Shown: positions 37,151 through 46,470, counted from the first letter of the stretch. The stretch: 64,000 nucleotides of DNA from Aminobacter sp. HY435 (GCF_027568395.1 NZ_JANKZL010000008.1:124001-188000), one strand, 5' to 3'. The notes: generated by a model not told the origin, from the sequence alone. Translations and numbers: made by a program.

Positions 37151-39823
37151 ATGCGTTCTGGGGTTTCCTCACCGCTGGCGCTGACCGAGACGGGGCACGG
37201 CATCCAGGCTTTCGCGCGACGGCAGGCAGGCCGCGCCGCGGGGCTCGGCCTATTTGCGTTCGTGGCTTTCGGACTGGCGGCCCTTGGAACCTGGAACGTC
37301 GCCGATCCCAGCTTCAGCCATGCCACTGACAATACGGTCACCAACGCCATGGGTTATCCCGGCGCGGTGTTTTCCGATCTCGCCATGCAGTTCTTCGGCC
37401 TGGCATCTGTCGCGGCCCTGATGCCCGCCGTCATCTGGGGCGTGCTGTTCGTCACCGCGCGCGGCGTCGACCGCATGCCGAAACGCGGGCTGGCCTGGTT
37501 CGGCTCGGCGCTGCTTGCGGCGGCCATTGCCGGTTGCGTCGGCGCGCCGCCGACCTGGCCGTTGCCGACCGGTCTCGGTGGCGTTTTCGGCGACATGGTG
37601 CTGAAGGTGCCGGGCATCTTCATTGGCGGCTATCCGACCGGTCTCGTTGCAACGGTGATCGGCGTGCTTTTGATTGCGCCCGCGCTCTGGTTGTTTGCCT
37701 ACGGTGCTGGCCTGCTCAACCGTGAAAACGGCTTCGCCGCCGTTCACGCCAAGCCCAAGCCCGACATGCGCGAACAGGATTTCGCCAGCTTCGACGACGA
37801 GGACGACGAAGACAGCGAAGGGGTTCTGGCGCTCGGCGCCATCACCCACTGGTGGCTGTCGGCCAAGGCCTATCTGCATCGCCGCGCGGTCAGGCGCCGC
37901 GAGCAGGAGGGCTACGGAATGGAGCCGGCCAGGCGCGAAAGCGCCTGGCGGCAGGCTGCCGAACGGGTCGAGAAGGCGGAGCTAGCGGAAGCGCGGGTTA
38001 CGACCGGCGGGCGTGCCCGCGTCGAGCCGGAGTTTTTCGCCCAGATGGTGTCGCAGGAGCGCGCCGCGTCGGTCGACCCGAACGATCAGGACGTCTTCGG
38101 CGACGAGGACGACTTCGATATGCCATCGATGGCAGGCGAAGCGCGCCACGGGTCTGGCGCCCAGGTGCAGAATTTCCGCACGCCCGCTTCGGCCGGGCCA
38201 GCCTCGGCGCGCGTCGCGGCCCCGGCCCCACGGCCAGCCCCCGGCGCACGGGTCCAGCGCGAGGCGCAGACCACGCTGATCGGCGGTTCCGAAGCATTCG
38301 AGATGCCGTCGCTGCATTTCCTGTCCGAAGCCAAGAATGTGGCCCGCGATCCGACGCTTTCCAAGGATGCGCTGGAACAGAACGCGCGCCTGCTCGAGGG
38401 CGTGCTCGAGGACTTCGGCGTCAAGGGCGAGATCATCCATGTCCGCCCGGGTCCCGTGGTTACGCTCTATGAGCTCGAGCCTGCGCCGGGCATCAAGTCG
38501 TCCCGCGTCATCGGCCTGGCCGACGACATTGCGCGTTCGATGAGCGCGATCGCCGCGCGCGTCGCGGTTGTTCCCGGCCGCAACGCCATCGGTATCGAGC
38601 TGCCCAACGCCAAGCGCGAAACCGTCTATCTGCGCGAGATCATGGCGAGCCGCGATTTCGAGACCACCAAGGCGAAGCTGGCGCTGGCGCTGGGCAAGTC
38701 GATCAACGGCGAAGCGGTCATCGTCGACATCGCCAAGATGCCGCACGTGCTGGTTGCCGGCACCACCGGCTCGGGCAAGTCGGTGGCGATCAACACCATG
38801 ATCCTGTCCTTGCTCTACCGCATGACGCCGCAGGAATGCCGCCTGATCATGATCGATCCGAAGATGCTGGAACTGTCGGTCTATGACGGCATCCCGCATC
38901 TTCTGACACCTGTCGTCACCGATCCGAAGAAGGCCGTTGTGGCGCTGAAATGGACGGTGCGGGAGATGGAGGACCGCTACCGCAAGATGTCCAAGGTCGG
39001 CGTGCGCAATATCGACGGCTTCAATGCCCGCGTGGCCGCGGCCGACAAGAAGGGCGAGAAGATCTCGCGCACGGTGCAGACCGGCTTCGATCGCCAGACC
39101 GGCGAGGCGATCTACGAGACCGAGGATCTCGATCTCGAGCCGATGCCCTACATCGTCGTCATCATCGACGAGATGGCCGACCTGATGATGGTCGCAGGCA
39201 AGGACATCGAGGGCGCGGTCCAGCGTCTTGCGCAGATGGCCCGCGCCGCCGGCATCCACGTCATCATGGCAACGCAGCGTCCGTCGGTCGACGTCATCAC
39301 CGGCACCATCAAGGCCAATTTCCCGACCCGCATCTCGTTCCAGGTGACGTCGAAGATCGACAGCCGCACCATCCTGGGCGAACAGGGCGCTGAACAGCTG
39401 CTCGGCATGGGCGACATGCTCTACATGGCAGGCGGCGGCCGCATCCAGCGCGTCCATGGCCCGTTCGTCTCCGACGACGAGGTCGAAAAGGTCGTGGCCC
39501 ACCTCAAGCTGCAAGGCGTGCCGGAGTATCTCGACGCCATCACCGAAGACGATGGCGAGGATGATGACGAACCCTCGGGCAAGGGCGGCGGTTCCGGCGG
39601 CGGCGGCAATTTCGAGGATTCGGACGATCCGTACGATCAGGCCGTGGCTGTGGTGCTGCGCGACGGCAAGGCGTCGACCAGCTACATCCAGCGCCGTCTC
39701 GGCATCGGCTACAACCGTGCTGCCTCGATCATCGAGCGGATGGAGCAGGAAGGTATCGTCGGCCCGGCCAACCATGCCGGCAAGCGCGAAATTCTGGTGC
39801 CAACCGAAGACGACAAGATGTAG
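37151..39823 (+). CDS. ftsK: DNA translocase FtsK
   Basis: 890 aa. The N-terminus (about residues 30-195) has four membrane helices that place it at the division septum; an acidic and Pro/Ala-rich linker follows (about 205-385). The motor domain holds Walker [14 protein letters not shown] (about residues 537-545), Walker [16 protein letters not shown], and [23 protein letters not shown]. The C-terminal gamma winged helix ([22 protein letters not shown]) reads KOPS. It pumps chromosomes and activates XerCD at dif. A CtrA-type box lies upstream. Confidence 0.96.
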   Translation: MRSGVSSPLALTETGHGIQAFARRQAGRAAGLGLFAFVAFGLAALGTWNVADPSFSHATDNTVTNAMGYPGAVFSDLAMQFFGLASVAALMPAVIWGVLFVTARGVDRMPKRGLAWFGSALLAAAIAGCVGAPPTWPLPTGLGGVFGDMVLKVPGIFIGGYPTGLVATVIGVLLIAPALWLFAYGAGLLNRENGFAAVHAKPKPDMREQDFASFDDEDDEDSEGVLALGAITHWWLSAKAYLHRRAVRRREQEGYGMEPARRESAWRQAAERVEKAELAEARVTTGGRARVEPEFFAQMVSQERAASVDPNDQDVFGDEDDFDMPSMAGEARHGSGAQVQNFRTPASAGPASARVAAPAPRPAPGARVQREAQTTLIGGSEAFEMPSLHFLSEAKNVARDPTLSKDALEQNARLLEGVLEDFGVKGEIIHVRPGPVVTLYELEPAPGIKSSRVIGLADDIARSMSAIAARVAVVPGRNAIGIELPNAKRETVYLREIMASRDFETTKAKLALALGKSINGEAVIVDIAKMPHVLVAGTTGSGKSVAINTMILSLLYRMTPQECRLIMIDPKMLELSVYDGIPHLLTPVVTDPKKAVVALKWTVREMEDRYRKMSKVGVRNIDGFNARVAAADKKGEKISRTVQTGFDRQTGEAIYETEDLDLEPMPYIVVIIDEMADLMMVAGKDIEGAVQRLAQMARAAGIHVIMATQRPSVDVITGTIKANFPTRISFQVTSKIDSRTILGEQGAEQLLGMGDMLYMAGGGRIQRVHGPFVSDDEVEKVVAHLKLQGVPEYLDAITEDDGEDDDEPSGKGGGSGGGGNFEDSDDPYDQAVAVVLRDGKASTSYIQRRLGIGYNRAASIIERMEQEGIVGPANHAGKREILVPTEDDKM

Positions 39824-39940
39824 AATTCCAGGAACCGGCGATCACGTTTTCGCGTTCGGTGGGTGCTGCGTGAACCATGTCAAACTTCAGCCCTACTAAC
39901 TGCCGATAGAACCGTCCAACTGGAATGAGAGAGTAACGGC

Positions 39941-40600
39941 ATGAACGACGATTTTCGCACCCCGACACGCCGGCGCCTGCTCGGCCTCGCGGCAGCGATG
40001 GCGCTGACGGCCACGCCGCTGGTTGCATTCAATTCCCCGGCGCAAGCCCAGGCGACCGACGCTGCGCAGCGTATCGCAGACCATTTCTCCAGCGTTCGTT
40101 CGATGTCGGGCGAATTCGTGCAGTTCGGTCCGCGCGGCGAGCAGACCGGCGGCAAGTTCTTCCTCGAACGCCCGGGCAAGATCCGCTTCAACTATGAAGC
40201 GCCGTCGAATTTCAAGGTCATCTCCGACGGCAAGTCGGTGGTGATCCTCAATTCGAAGATGCGGACTTCCGACCTCTACCCGCTGTCCAAGACGCCGCTG
40301 AAGCTTTTGCTCGACGAGCGCATCGATCTCTCCGGCAACAAGGTCAAGAGTGTCACCGAAGAGGACGACCTGACGACCATCAAGCTTTCCGACAAGCAGG
40401 TGTTCGGCAATTCGACCATCACCATGATGTTCGATCCCAAGACCTATGAGCTGCGCCAGTGGACGATCACCGACGCGCAGGGCAAGGACACCACGGTCAT
40501 GGTGTTCAACGTCAAGCAGGGCGGCTCGTTCGCCGCCGACACCTTCAAGATCGACTACAAGCTCAACCGCGAACTGAACAACAAGAAGAAGAACGACTGA
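39941..40600 (+). CDS. lolA: Outer-membrane lipoprotein carrier LolA
   Basis: 219 aa. The signal segment contains TRRRLLGLAAAMALTA, which resembles a twin-arginine motif (R-R-x-L-L), and cleaves near AQA-QA. The mature part has the LolA pattern: GEFVQFGPRGEQTGGKFFLERPGKIRFNYEAPS and the later VKSVTEEDDLTTIKLSD strand region. LolA ferries lipoproteins across the periplasm from LolCDE to the outer membrane. It follows ftsK, as in many Rhizobiales. Whether export is by Tat or Sec cannot be decided here. Confidence 0.9.
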   Translation: MNDDFRTPTRRRLLGLAAAMALTATPLVAFNSPAQAQATDAAQRIADHFSSVRSMSGEFVQFGPRGEQTGGKFFLERPGKIRFNYEAPSNFKVISDGKSVVILNSKMRTSDLYPLSKTPLKLLLDERIDLSGNKVKSVTEEDDLTTIKLSDKQVFGNSTITMMFDPKTYELRQWTITDAQGKDTTVMVFNVKQGGSFAADTFKIDYKLNRELNNKKKND

Positions 40601-40719
40601 CGCATTCCAGTCGTTAGCTGTGGAAAGCGGCGCGTGGAGCGTCGCCCGGCCTGCCGCGGCTTGTCATTGTGGCGCGCGGCTGGCAGGTTCCGCCGCGAAC
40701 TCCCCGCCGGATGCCAATC

Positions 40720-41526
40720 ATGCCGCTTTCGATCGCCACCTGGAACATCAACTCCGTGCGCCTGCGCATGCCGCTGGTCGAGCGCCTGTTGCTCGAAAAG
40801 GCGCCCGACGTCCTGTGCCTGCAGGAAACCAAGTGCCCGGACGACCAGTTCCCGTCGGCGGCGTTTCGCAAGCTCGGCTACGAACACATCGCCATCCATG
40901 GCCAGAAGGGCTACCACGGCGTCGCCACCGTCGCCCGGCGGCCGCTCGAGATCGTGGAGAAGCGCCGCTTCTGCGAGATCGACGACAGCCGTCACCTTTC
41001 GGTGCGCTTCGATGCCGGCGGCAAGAAGGTCGTGCTGCATAATTTCTATGTGCCGGCGGGGGGTGACGAGCCCGACGTCGAGATCAATCCGAAATTCCGC
41101 CACAAGCTCGATTTCGTCGCCGAGATGAACGAAATCCGCGCCCTGAATGACGGGGCATCCGCTTCGGTGCTGGTCGGCGACCTCAACATCGCGCCGCTCG
41201 AGCACGATGTCTGGTCGCACAAGCAACTGCTGAACGTCGTCAGCCACACGCCCGTCGAGACCGAAAATTTCGAAGCCATGCGCAAGGCCGGCGGATGGGT
41301 CGACCTGATGCGGCTCAACGTACCGGACGACCAGAAAATCTACACGTGGTGGAGCTACCGGGCGAAGGACTGGGAGATCTCCAACCGTGGTCGCAGGCTC
41401 GACCACGTCTGGTCCTCGGCCAACCTGGCGCCGCAGCTTGCCGGCATCGACATCCTCAGCGCGGCGCGCGGCTGGGAACGACCGTCGGATCATGTGCCTG
41501 TCATTGCGCGGTTTGATCTGGACTGA
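40720..41526 (+). CDS. xthA: Exodeoxyribonuclease III
   Basis: 268 aa of the exonuclease/endonuclease/phosphatase fold. Conserved residues: SIATWNINSVRLR, LCLQETKCPDDQFP, VLVGDLNIAP, and RRLDHVWSS with the terminal ERPSDHVPV. It is an AP endonuclease and 3'-phosphodiesterase in base-excision repair. An ATG 9 nt upstream (40711) is also in frame; 40720 gives the usual N-terminus. Confidence 0.93.
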   Translation: MPLSIATWNINSVRLRMPLVERLLLEKAPDVLCLQETKCPDDQFPSAAFRKLGYEHIAIHGQKGYHGVATVARRPLEIVEKRRFCEIDDSRHLSVRFDAGGKKVVLHNFYVPAGGDEPDVEINPKFRHKLDFVAEMNEIRALNDGASASVLVGDLNIAPLEHDVWSHKQLLNVVSHTPVETENFEAMRKAGGWVDLMRLNVPDDQKIYTWWSYRAKDWEISNRGRRLDHVWSSANLAPQLAGIDILSAARGWERPSDHVPVIARFDLD

Positions 41527-41663
41527 GAAAACCCGCCCCGGCGGACATCTGCCGCAGCTTTCTGCGCTTCCGGTGCTCACGGACCTGAATGTCCGCTCCG
41601 CTCCGGTTCTCGAAAGCCGCACCAGCTGTCTCACCGGACCGCGTTTTCGAGCGCCGCGCGAAG

Positions 41664-42119
41664 CTACTTCCCGAATCTCGGCGCCATGCTCTCGATCCGC
41701 GCGATCATGTCCTGGAGGTCTTCGAGGATATGCGCATGCAGCCGCTCGGCGGCCTCGGGATATTCCTCGAGGATGCGATGGAACATTTTTCGGTTGAGCC
41801 GGATGATTTCCGAATCGACCTCGGCCGCAGCACTGGTCAGCCGCCTGGTGTCGGCGATGAGCGCCAGTTCGCCGAGCATGGAGCCGGGGCCGGCAGATCC
41901 CATCTCGATCCGCTCGCCGTCGCCTTCGCGATAGAGGGCGATGCGGCCCGAGATGACGACGTAGGCCGAATCGGCCTCGTCATCCTCGCGGTAGAGCTTG
42001 CGGTCGGCAGGCAGGTGCACGTTCTCGGCGCCAAACGCCAGCAAACGCAGCTGTTCCTGGCTGAAGCCCTCGAAAAGCCTCACGCCGGACAGGATGCGGA
42101 TGTCGTCATCCAGCGCCAT
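41664..42119 (-). CDS. Cyclic-nucleotide-binding domain protein (no DNA-binding domain)
   Basis: 151 aa comprising one cNMP-binding cupin: FSQEQLRLLAFGAENVHLPADRKLYREDDEADSAYVVISGRIALY and the phosphate-binding cassette SMLGELALIADTRRLTSAAA. The C-terminus is a helix, not a helix-turn-helix, so it is a stand-alone sensor domain and not a Crp/Fnr transcription factor. It probably signals by protein-protein contact. It lies downstream of the CenR-like gene on the same strand. Confidence 0.85.
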   Translation of the reverse strand: MALDDDIRILSGVRLFEGFSQEQLRLLAFGAENVHLPADRKLYREDDEADSAYVVISGRIALYREGDGERIEMGSAGPGSMLGELALIADTRRLTSAAAEVDSEIIRLNRKMFHRILEEYPEAAERLHAHILEDLQDMIARIESMAPRFGK

Positions 42120-42253
42120 GATGTCCCCGACTTCTCAGACCGCTCCCCATTGCTGTCGTTTGCCGGCTGCTCCATCCCGCCGCGGAGCGCCGCCTGTATC
42201 TTCTTGCACGTGCAAGGGACACCATAACAGTTTAATTTTACACATCTCCCTTA

Positions 42254-42285
42254 CCGAAAATCGAACATGATTTCAGGTCGATGCG
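42254..42285. repeat. Degenerate copy of the palindromic element seen after amtB
   Basis: CCGAAAATCG...GATTTCAGGTCGATGCG resembles the second hairpin at 36277-36309 with several changes; located just after the CenR-like stop. Confidence 0.4.
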
Positions 42286-42293
42286 AAATTCGG

Positions 42294-42977
42294 TCAGGGG
42301 ACCAGTTTGTAGCCGCCGCTTTCTGTCACAAGAATTTCGGCATTGGAAGGATCGCGCTCGATCTTCTGGCGTAGCCGGTAGACGTGGGTTTCGAGCGTAT
42401 GGGTCGTCACACCCGAATTGTAACCCCATACCTCTTCGAGAAGCACGTCGCGGGTAACCACCTTCTGGTCGGCGCGATAGAGATATTTGATGATCGAGGC
42501 TTCCTTTTCGGTAAGCCTGACCTTGCCGCCGCGGGCGTCGATGAGAAGTTTCTGGCTCGGCTTGAAGGTGTAGGGGCCGACCGAGAAGGTGGCATCCTCG
42601 CTCTGCTCGTGCTGGCGCAACTGGGCGCGGATGCGGGCGAGCAGGACGGCGAAGCGGAACGGCTTGGTGACGTAGTCGTTGGCCCCGGCCTCGAGACCCA
42701 GGATGGTGTCCGAATCGGTGTCGTGGCCGGTCAGCATGATGATGGGGGCCTTGTAGCCGCCCTTGCGCAGGATCTTGACCGCCTCGCGGCCATCCATGTC
42801 GGGCAGGCCGACATCCATGATGAGCAGGTCGACAAGGCCGCCGCGCGCAACATTGACGCCCTTGGCGGCCGTCGCTTCCTCAAGGACTTCGAACTCCTCG
42901 TAGAGCGCCAGCTGCTCGACCAGAGTGCTGCGCAGATCGTCGTCATCATCGACGATGAGGATGGTGCGTGAGGTCAT
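42294..42977 (-). CDS. cenR: OmpR-family response regulator, CenR-like
   Basis: 227 aa. Receiver domain (1-120) with the acidic pocket VDDDDD, phosphoacceptor Asp55 in LLIMDVGLPDMDG, IIMLTGHD and the KPF lysine; winged-helix DNA-binding domain (about 130-227) with SVGPYTFKPSQKLLID, LTEKEASIIKYLYRADQ and ETHVYRLRQKIE. The very conserved sequence matches CenR, the envelope-homeostasis regulator of alphaproteobacteria. No partner kinase gene is adjacent. Confidence 0.87.
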   Translation of the reverse strand: MTSRTILIVDDDDDLRSTLVEQLALYEEFEVLEEATAAKGVNVARGGLVDLLIMDVGLPDMDGREAVKILRKGGYKAPIIMLTGHDTDSDTILGLEAGANDYVTKPFRFAVLLARIRAQLRQHEQSEDATFSVGPYTFKPSQKLLIDARGGKVRLTEKEASIIKYLYRADQKVVTRDVLLEEVWGYNSGVTTHTLETHVYRLRQKIERDPSNAEILVTESGGYKLVP

Positions 42978-43124
42978 GGATCAATCCGTTGTTTGAAGTC
43001 AGTATTCTGTTGACCGCGGCAATCTTATGCGGAACCTGATCGCCACAACTTGCGGCGGTGGTGATTTGTTCCGCAATGCGATCATACAAGAAAAATCAAA
43101 GGCGTAATTGGGGCGAGTGATTTT

Positions 43125-43655
43125 TTGCGGACGGGTATTTCAACCATCGTGGTCAGGACGAAACCAGGCGACCGGACGAAGGGCCTGCTCCAGGTCGGAG
43201 GCACGGTGTTTCCCTGCGCGCTCGGGCGCGGCGGGATCACCTCGAACAAGCGCGAGGGTGACGGCGGTACGCCGCTCGGGGCGATGCGCCTGTTGTCGGG
43301 ATACTTTCGCCGCGACCGCTTTACGCCGGGCGGCACGGATCTCGCGATGGCCGCGATCGGCGGCGACCTCGGCTGGTGCGAGGTGCCGGACGACCGCAAC
43401 TACAACAGGCCGGTGAAGATACCCTATGGCGCCAGTCATGAGCGGATGAAGCGGGAGGACCGCCTCTATGATGCCTGCATCGTGCTCGACTGGAACATCC
43501 GTCCGCGCCGGCGCGGACGTGGCAGCGCGATCTTCTTCCACCTGGCGCGACCGGGTTTCACGCCGACGCAGGGCTGCGTCGCGGTGACCGCGAAGGTCAT
43601 GGCCCGGCTGCTGCCGCTGCTGTCGAGCCGGACGGTCATGAAGGTGGTTCGCTGA
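43125..43655 (+). CDS. L,D-transpeptidase (YkuD) family protein
   Basis: About 176 aa from a TTG start (GGGGCGAG 7-8 nt upstream; no ATG is available nearby). The YkuD domain has GGTPLGAMRLL early and the catalytic segment FFHLARPGFTPTQGCVAV with His139 and nucleophile Cys151. Such enzymes make 3-3 cross-links in peptidoglycan or attach proteins to it. No signal peptide is visible in the chosen reading, which is odd for an enzyme acting in the periplasm; several Rhizobiales relatives look the same. It is divergent from the CenR-like regulator. Confidence 0.82.
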   Translation: MRTGISTIVVRTKPGDRTKGLLQVGGTVFPCALGRGGITSNKREGDGGTPLGAMRLLSGYFRRDRFTPGGTDLAMAAIGGDLGWCEVPDDRNYNRPVKIPYGASHERMKREDRLYDACIVLDWNIRPRRRGRGSAIFFHLARPGFTPTQGCVAVTAKVMARLLPLLSSRTVMKVVR

Positions 43656-43662
43656 AGAAAAG

Positions 43663-43697
43663 CGACCCGAAGATCGGGAGACGTGATCTTCGGGTCG
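43663..43697. terminator. 13-bp hairpin between convergent genes
   Basis: CGACCCGAAGATC (43663-43675) / GATCTTCGGGTCG (43685-43697), a perfect stem with a 9-nt loop, just after the L,D-transpeptidase stop. No T-run; the position suits a bidirectional terminator. Confidence 0.55.
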
Positions 43698-43730
43698 AGC
43701 GTGCTCCCAGAGTGAGCTTGGGAGATGGGG

Positions 43731-43979
43731 TCAACGGCGGCTTTGCCGGCGTGGCTGCTGCCAGCCGATGTCGAGGAGACCAAGGCGGCCAAGCTCGGCG
43801 TCGACGGCGCGGCTGACATCCTTGCAGTCAATGCCTGTGTCGCGGCGATAGCGCGCGCTCAGATCGCAGCCGTCCGCCGCGGGGACGTGGAGAGCAGCGT
43901 GCATCTGCCTGAACCATTCCATGATCGGCTGCAGCCGGTTCGGCTGGACATAGAGAGCCTTGAAGACATCGGTGGACAT
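43731..43979 (-). CDS. Small protein divergent from a LysR gene, function unknown
   Basis: 82 aa, soluble, beginning MSTDVFKALYVQPNRLQPIMEWF, with two cysteines (DGCDLSARY and GIDCKDVSRAV) and an Arg-rich C-terminus. No family recognised. It is transcribed divergently from the LysR regulator, and identical 17-bp repeats lie in the shared region (44001-44017 and 44086-44102), so it is a likely LysR target. The SD is weak. Confidence 0.55.
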   Translation of the reverse strand: MSTDVFKALYVQPNRLQPIMEWFRQMHAALHVPAADGCDLSARYRRDTGIDCKDVSRAVDAELGRLGLLDIGWQQPRRQSRR

Positions 43980-44000
43980 GGTCTGTTCCGTTCGCCCGGA

Positions 44001-44017
44001 CATCAAATCCGGTTTGA
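44001..44017. promoter_or_regulatory. Probable LysR operator, repeat 1
   Basis: CATCAAATCCGGTTTGA; contains the dyad TCAAA-N5-TTTGA. Lies 22 bp upstream of the small gene's ATG. Identical to repeat 2. Confidence 0.65.
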
Positions 44018-44085
44018 CATTGTTTCAACTGGTCTCATGATGGGTCGTTGCAAGACAAAAGAGAAACGAACAGTTCTTTCTCGAT

Positions 44086-44102
44086 CATCAAATCCGGTTT
44101 GA
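44086..44102. promoter_or_regulatory. Probable LysR operator, repeat 2
   Basis: Second exact copy of CATCAAATCCGGTTTGA, 85 bp (about eight helical turns) from the first and ending 10 bp before the LysR start at 44113, so binding would also block lysR translation-start DNA (autorepression). Confidence 0.65.
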
Positions 44103-44112
44103 AGATCCCGCG

Positions 44113-45030
44113 ATGCGTTCGATGCCTGGGACACGTGCGCTGAGGACATTGGTGGCCGCTGGCCGCCATCTCAACTTCACGCGCGCCGCCGACGAACTCG
44201 GCCTGACTCCGGCGGCAGTCAGCCACCAGATCAAGGAAATCGAAGATCAGCTCGGCGTGGTGCTGTTCATCCGCACCAGCCGCAGCATCCGCTTGACCGA
44301 GGCGGGAGCGGCGCTTTGCGATGCCTCCGCTGACGCCATCGACGTGCTCAACAGGGCCGTCTCCAAGGCTCGCAAGCTGACGCGTGGGACAGCCCTCCTC
44401 AAGGTGACGCTCGATGCGCAGTTTGCCGCCAAATGGCTGATGCGGCGCGTCGACGGTTTCCGCAAACTGCACCCCGACATCGAGCTCAGGTTCGACATCA
44501 GCTATGACGTGCGCGACTTCGACCTGGACGACGTCGATGTCGGCATCCGTTTCGGCACCGGCAAATATCCGGGGCTGCACGCGGAGCGCCTGTTCGACAA
44601 CATCATCATTCCAGTGTGCAGCCCGAAGTTGCTGCAATCCGGCCCGCCGCTGAACGTGCCGCGCGACCTGTTCAATCATACGCTGGTGCATATCGAATGG
44701 TCGCAGCAGGGCGTGACCTGGCCGAACTGGCGGATGTGGATGGCAGCCGCCGGGGTCGACGATTTCGACGACAGCCGCTCGATCGTGTTCAGCAACTCCT
44801 CCGACGCGGTGCAGGCGGCGATCGACGGCAGCGTGGTGGCGCTGGCCGATTTCGCCATGGTCGCCAACGACCTGTCGGAAGGGCGGCTGGTGCGGCCGTT
44901 CGACCTCGGCATCCGGGTGGCGCGCGAGTTCGCCTATTTCCTCGTCTATCCGAAGAGCTCGGAGGGCGATCCGCGCATCGAGGCGTTCAGGGCGTGGATC
45001 GTCGAGGAAGCAGGCCAGACATTGACCTGA
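44113..45030 (+). CDS. LysR family transcriptional regulator (GcvA-like)
   Basis: 305 aa. The N-terminal winged helix is ALRTLVAAGRHLNFTRAADELGLTPAAVSHQIKEIEDQLG; the C-terminal co-inducer domain is of periplasmic-binding type 2 and contains DVDVGIRFGTGKYPGLHAERLF, a phrase typical of the GcvA branch. Its effector is unknown. Two identical 17-bp dyad-bearing repeats upstream are probable binding sites and point to control of itself and the divergent 82-aa gene. Confidence 0.92.
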   Translation: MRSMPGTRALRTLVAAGRHLNFTRAADELGLTPAAVSHQIKEIEDQLGVVLFIRTSRSIRLTEAGAALCDASADAIDVLNRAVSKARKLTRGTALLKVTLDAQFAAKWLMRRVDGFRKLHPDIELRFDISYDVRDFDLDDVDVGIRFGTGKYPGLHAERLFDNIIIPVCSPKLLQSGPPLNVPRDLFNHTLVHIEWSQQGVTWPNWRMWMAAAGVDDFDDSRSIVFSNSSDAVQAAIDGSVVALADFAMVANDLSEGRLVRPFDLGIRVAREFAYFLVYPKSSEGDPRIEAFRAWIVEEAGQTLT

Positions 45031-45034
45031 TCGC

Positions 45035-45691
45035 TCAGGCGAAGCGCCAGACCGTGGTGCGCTTGACCTCGGCGTCCTCGAGCGCGCGGGTGACCGGCAC
45101 TTGGTAGGTGGCGAGCTTCTCCAGGCGCGCCCTGGGCAAATAGGAGCGGCCGGGATCGCCGACGAGGACGTCGGCGCCGCGCCGGCGCAAAGCGTCGAAC
45201 CACGGCACGAGCCTGTCGGCGAAGGGTTTTTCGTAGAACACGTCGCCGGCGAGCACGACGTCCCAGCCGTGGTCGAGACCGACGAGATCGACGCCGGTGA
45301 AAGCGACCGGCACCTCGTTGGCTTCGGCGTTGAGCCGGATCGCCGCCTCGCAGAACGGGTCGATGTCGGCGCCGACGACGGCAGCAGCGCCCGCCTGCAT
45401 GGCGGCGACCGCGACCAGGCCGGAACCCGAGGCGAAATCAAGCACGCGCTTGCCAGCGACAGCATCGGGGTGGTCGAGCACGTAGCGCGCCAGACCCTGT
45501 CCGCCGGCCCAGGCAAAGGCCCAGAACGGCGGCGGCAGCCCGATCTCGGCCAGCTGTTCCTCGGTGCGGTGCCACAGGTCGTGCGCCTCGTCGGCCAGGT
45601 AGAGTGCGACCTCGGGCACATGCGGCGGTCGCATCAGCGCCGTGTTGGCGCGGATGAAGCCGGCGGCCGTCTCTGGCGATAGCGTCTTCAC
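45035..45691 (-). CDS. SAM-dependent methyltransferase, ETF-beta lysine methyltransferase-like
   Basis: 218 aa class I methyltransferase. The SAM site is KRVLDFASGSGLVAVAAMQAGA followed by VVGADIDPFCEAAIRLNAEAN, and the DVVLAGDVFYEKP segment matches the DxxY post-I motif of the protein-lysine methyltransferase 16 group. Alphaproteobacterial members of this group methylate lysines in the electron-transfer flavoprotein beta subunit; that is the best functional guess. The minus-strand run EVE, methyltransferase has a 7-nt gap. Confidence 0.82.
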   Translation of the reverse strand: MKTLSPETAAGFIRANTALMRPPHVPEVALYLADEAHDLWHRTEEQLAEIGLPPPFWAFAWAGGQGLARYVLDHPDAVAGKRVLDFASGSGLVAVAAMQAGAAAVVGADIDPFCEAAIRLNAEANEVPVAFTGVDLVGLDHGWDVVLAGDVFYEKPFADRLVPWFDALRRRGADVLVGDPGRSYLPRARLEKLATYQVPVTRALEDAEVKRTTVWRFA

Positions 45692-45698
45692 GGTGTCT

Positions 45699-46133
45699 TC
45701 AGGGCGCCTTGTCGAGACCGGCCATGCGGCAGACCTCCTGCCATTCGTCAGGGGTTACCGGCTGGACCGACAGGCGCATCGAGGTGACCAGCGCCATCTT
45801 TTCGAGCGCCGGGTTGGCCTTGACGTCGGCAAGTGTGACGGGCCTGGGAATCTCGCTGTGATAGCGGATGTCGACGCACTCCCAACGCGGATCCTCGGTT
45901 GTGCTGTCGTGGTGGGCGAGCGCGCAGACCTCGGCGATGCCGACGACCTCCAGTCCCTCGTTGGAGTGGTAGAAGAAGCCAAGATCGCCGATCTGCATGG
46001 CGCGCATGTTGTTGCGGGCGAGGTAGTTGCGCACGCCATCCCACTGCGTGCCGTCCTTGCCCTTGGCCTTCAGCATCTCGAAGGAGAACTTGAACGGCTC
46101 GGATTTGAACAGCCAGTATTTCTTCTCGCTCAT
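45699..46133 (-). CDS. EVE domain protein
   Basis: 144 aa, whole-length EVE (PUA-like) domain: KKYWLFKSEPFKFSFEMLKAKGKDGTQWDGVRNYLARNNMRAM and LGFFYHSNEGLEVVGIAEV with WECVDIRYHSEI. EVE domains bind modified bases in RNA or DNA; stand-alone bacterial members are linked to nucleic-acid modification or RNA metabolism but not assigned a precise role. Neighbours are a methyltransferase and YciI. Confidence 0.88.
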   Translation of the reverse strand: MSEKKYWLFKSEPFKFSFEMLKAKGKDGTQWDGVRNYLARNNMRAMQIGDLGFFYHSNEGLEVVGIAEVCALAHHDSTTEDPRWECVDIRYHSEIPRPVTLADVKANPALEKMALVTSMRLSVQPVTPDEWQEVCRMAGLDKAP

Positions 46134-46154
46134 GTCGTCCCCTCTAGGTGCAGT

Positions 46155-46451
46155 TCAGGCGTTGGCCGGATTGTTGAACACCCAGTTCCACGGCCGGATG
46201 ACGACGCTCTCGAACAGGCCGGCCTTGGCGTAGGGATCGGTGGCGGCGAGCGCCTGGGCCGCAGCGGCATCGGCGGCTTCGATGACCGCCAGCGTGCCGT
46301 CAGGCTTGCCGTCGGCATCGAGAAAGGGGCCGGCGAATTTCAGCGCGCCCCTGGCGTTCAGCTCGTTGAGGAAGGCGACGTGGTCGGGGCGGGTGTCGAG
46401 GCGCACCTGGAGATGGCCCGGCTTGTCCTTGCAGATCAGTGCGAAAAGCAT
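46155..46451 (-). CDS. YciI family protein
   Basis: 98 aa ferredoxin-like fold with LFALICKDKPGHLQVRLDTRPDHVAFLNEL and the GPFLDADGKPDGTLAVIEA strand; these carry the His and Asp residues of the YciI pocket. The family is small and dimeric; catalytic roles are mostly unproven. It lies 19 nt before gpsA in the tsaD-gpsA-yciI-EVE run. Confidence 0.87.
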   Translation of the reverse strand: MLFALICKDKPGHLQVRLDTRPDHVAFLNELNARGALKFAGPFLDADGKPDGTLAVIEAADAAAAQALAATDPYAKAGLFESVVIRPWNWVFNNPANA

Positions 46452-46470
46452 GTTGTCCTCCTAGTCGATG

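Noticed and set aside
37982-39775. Minus-strand frame antisense to ftsK
   Set aside because: Shadow frame of ftsK with no motif.
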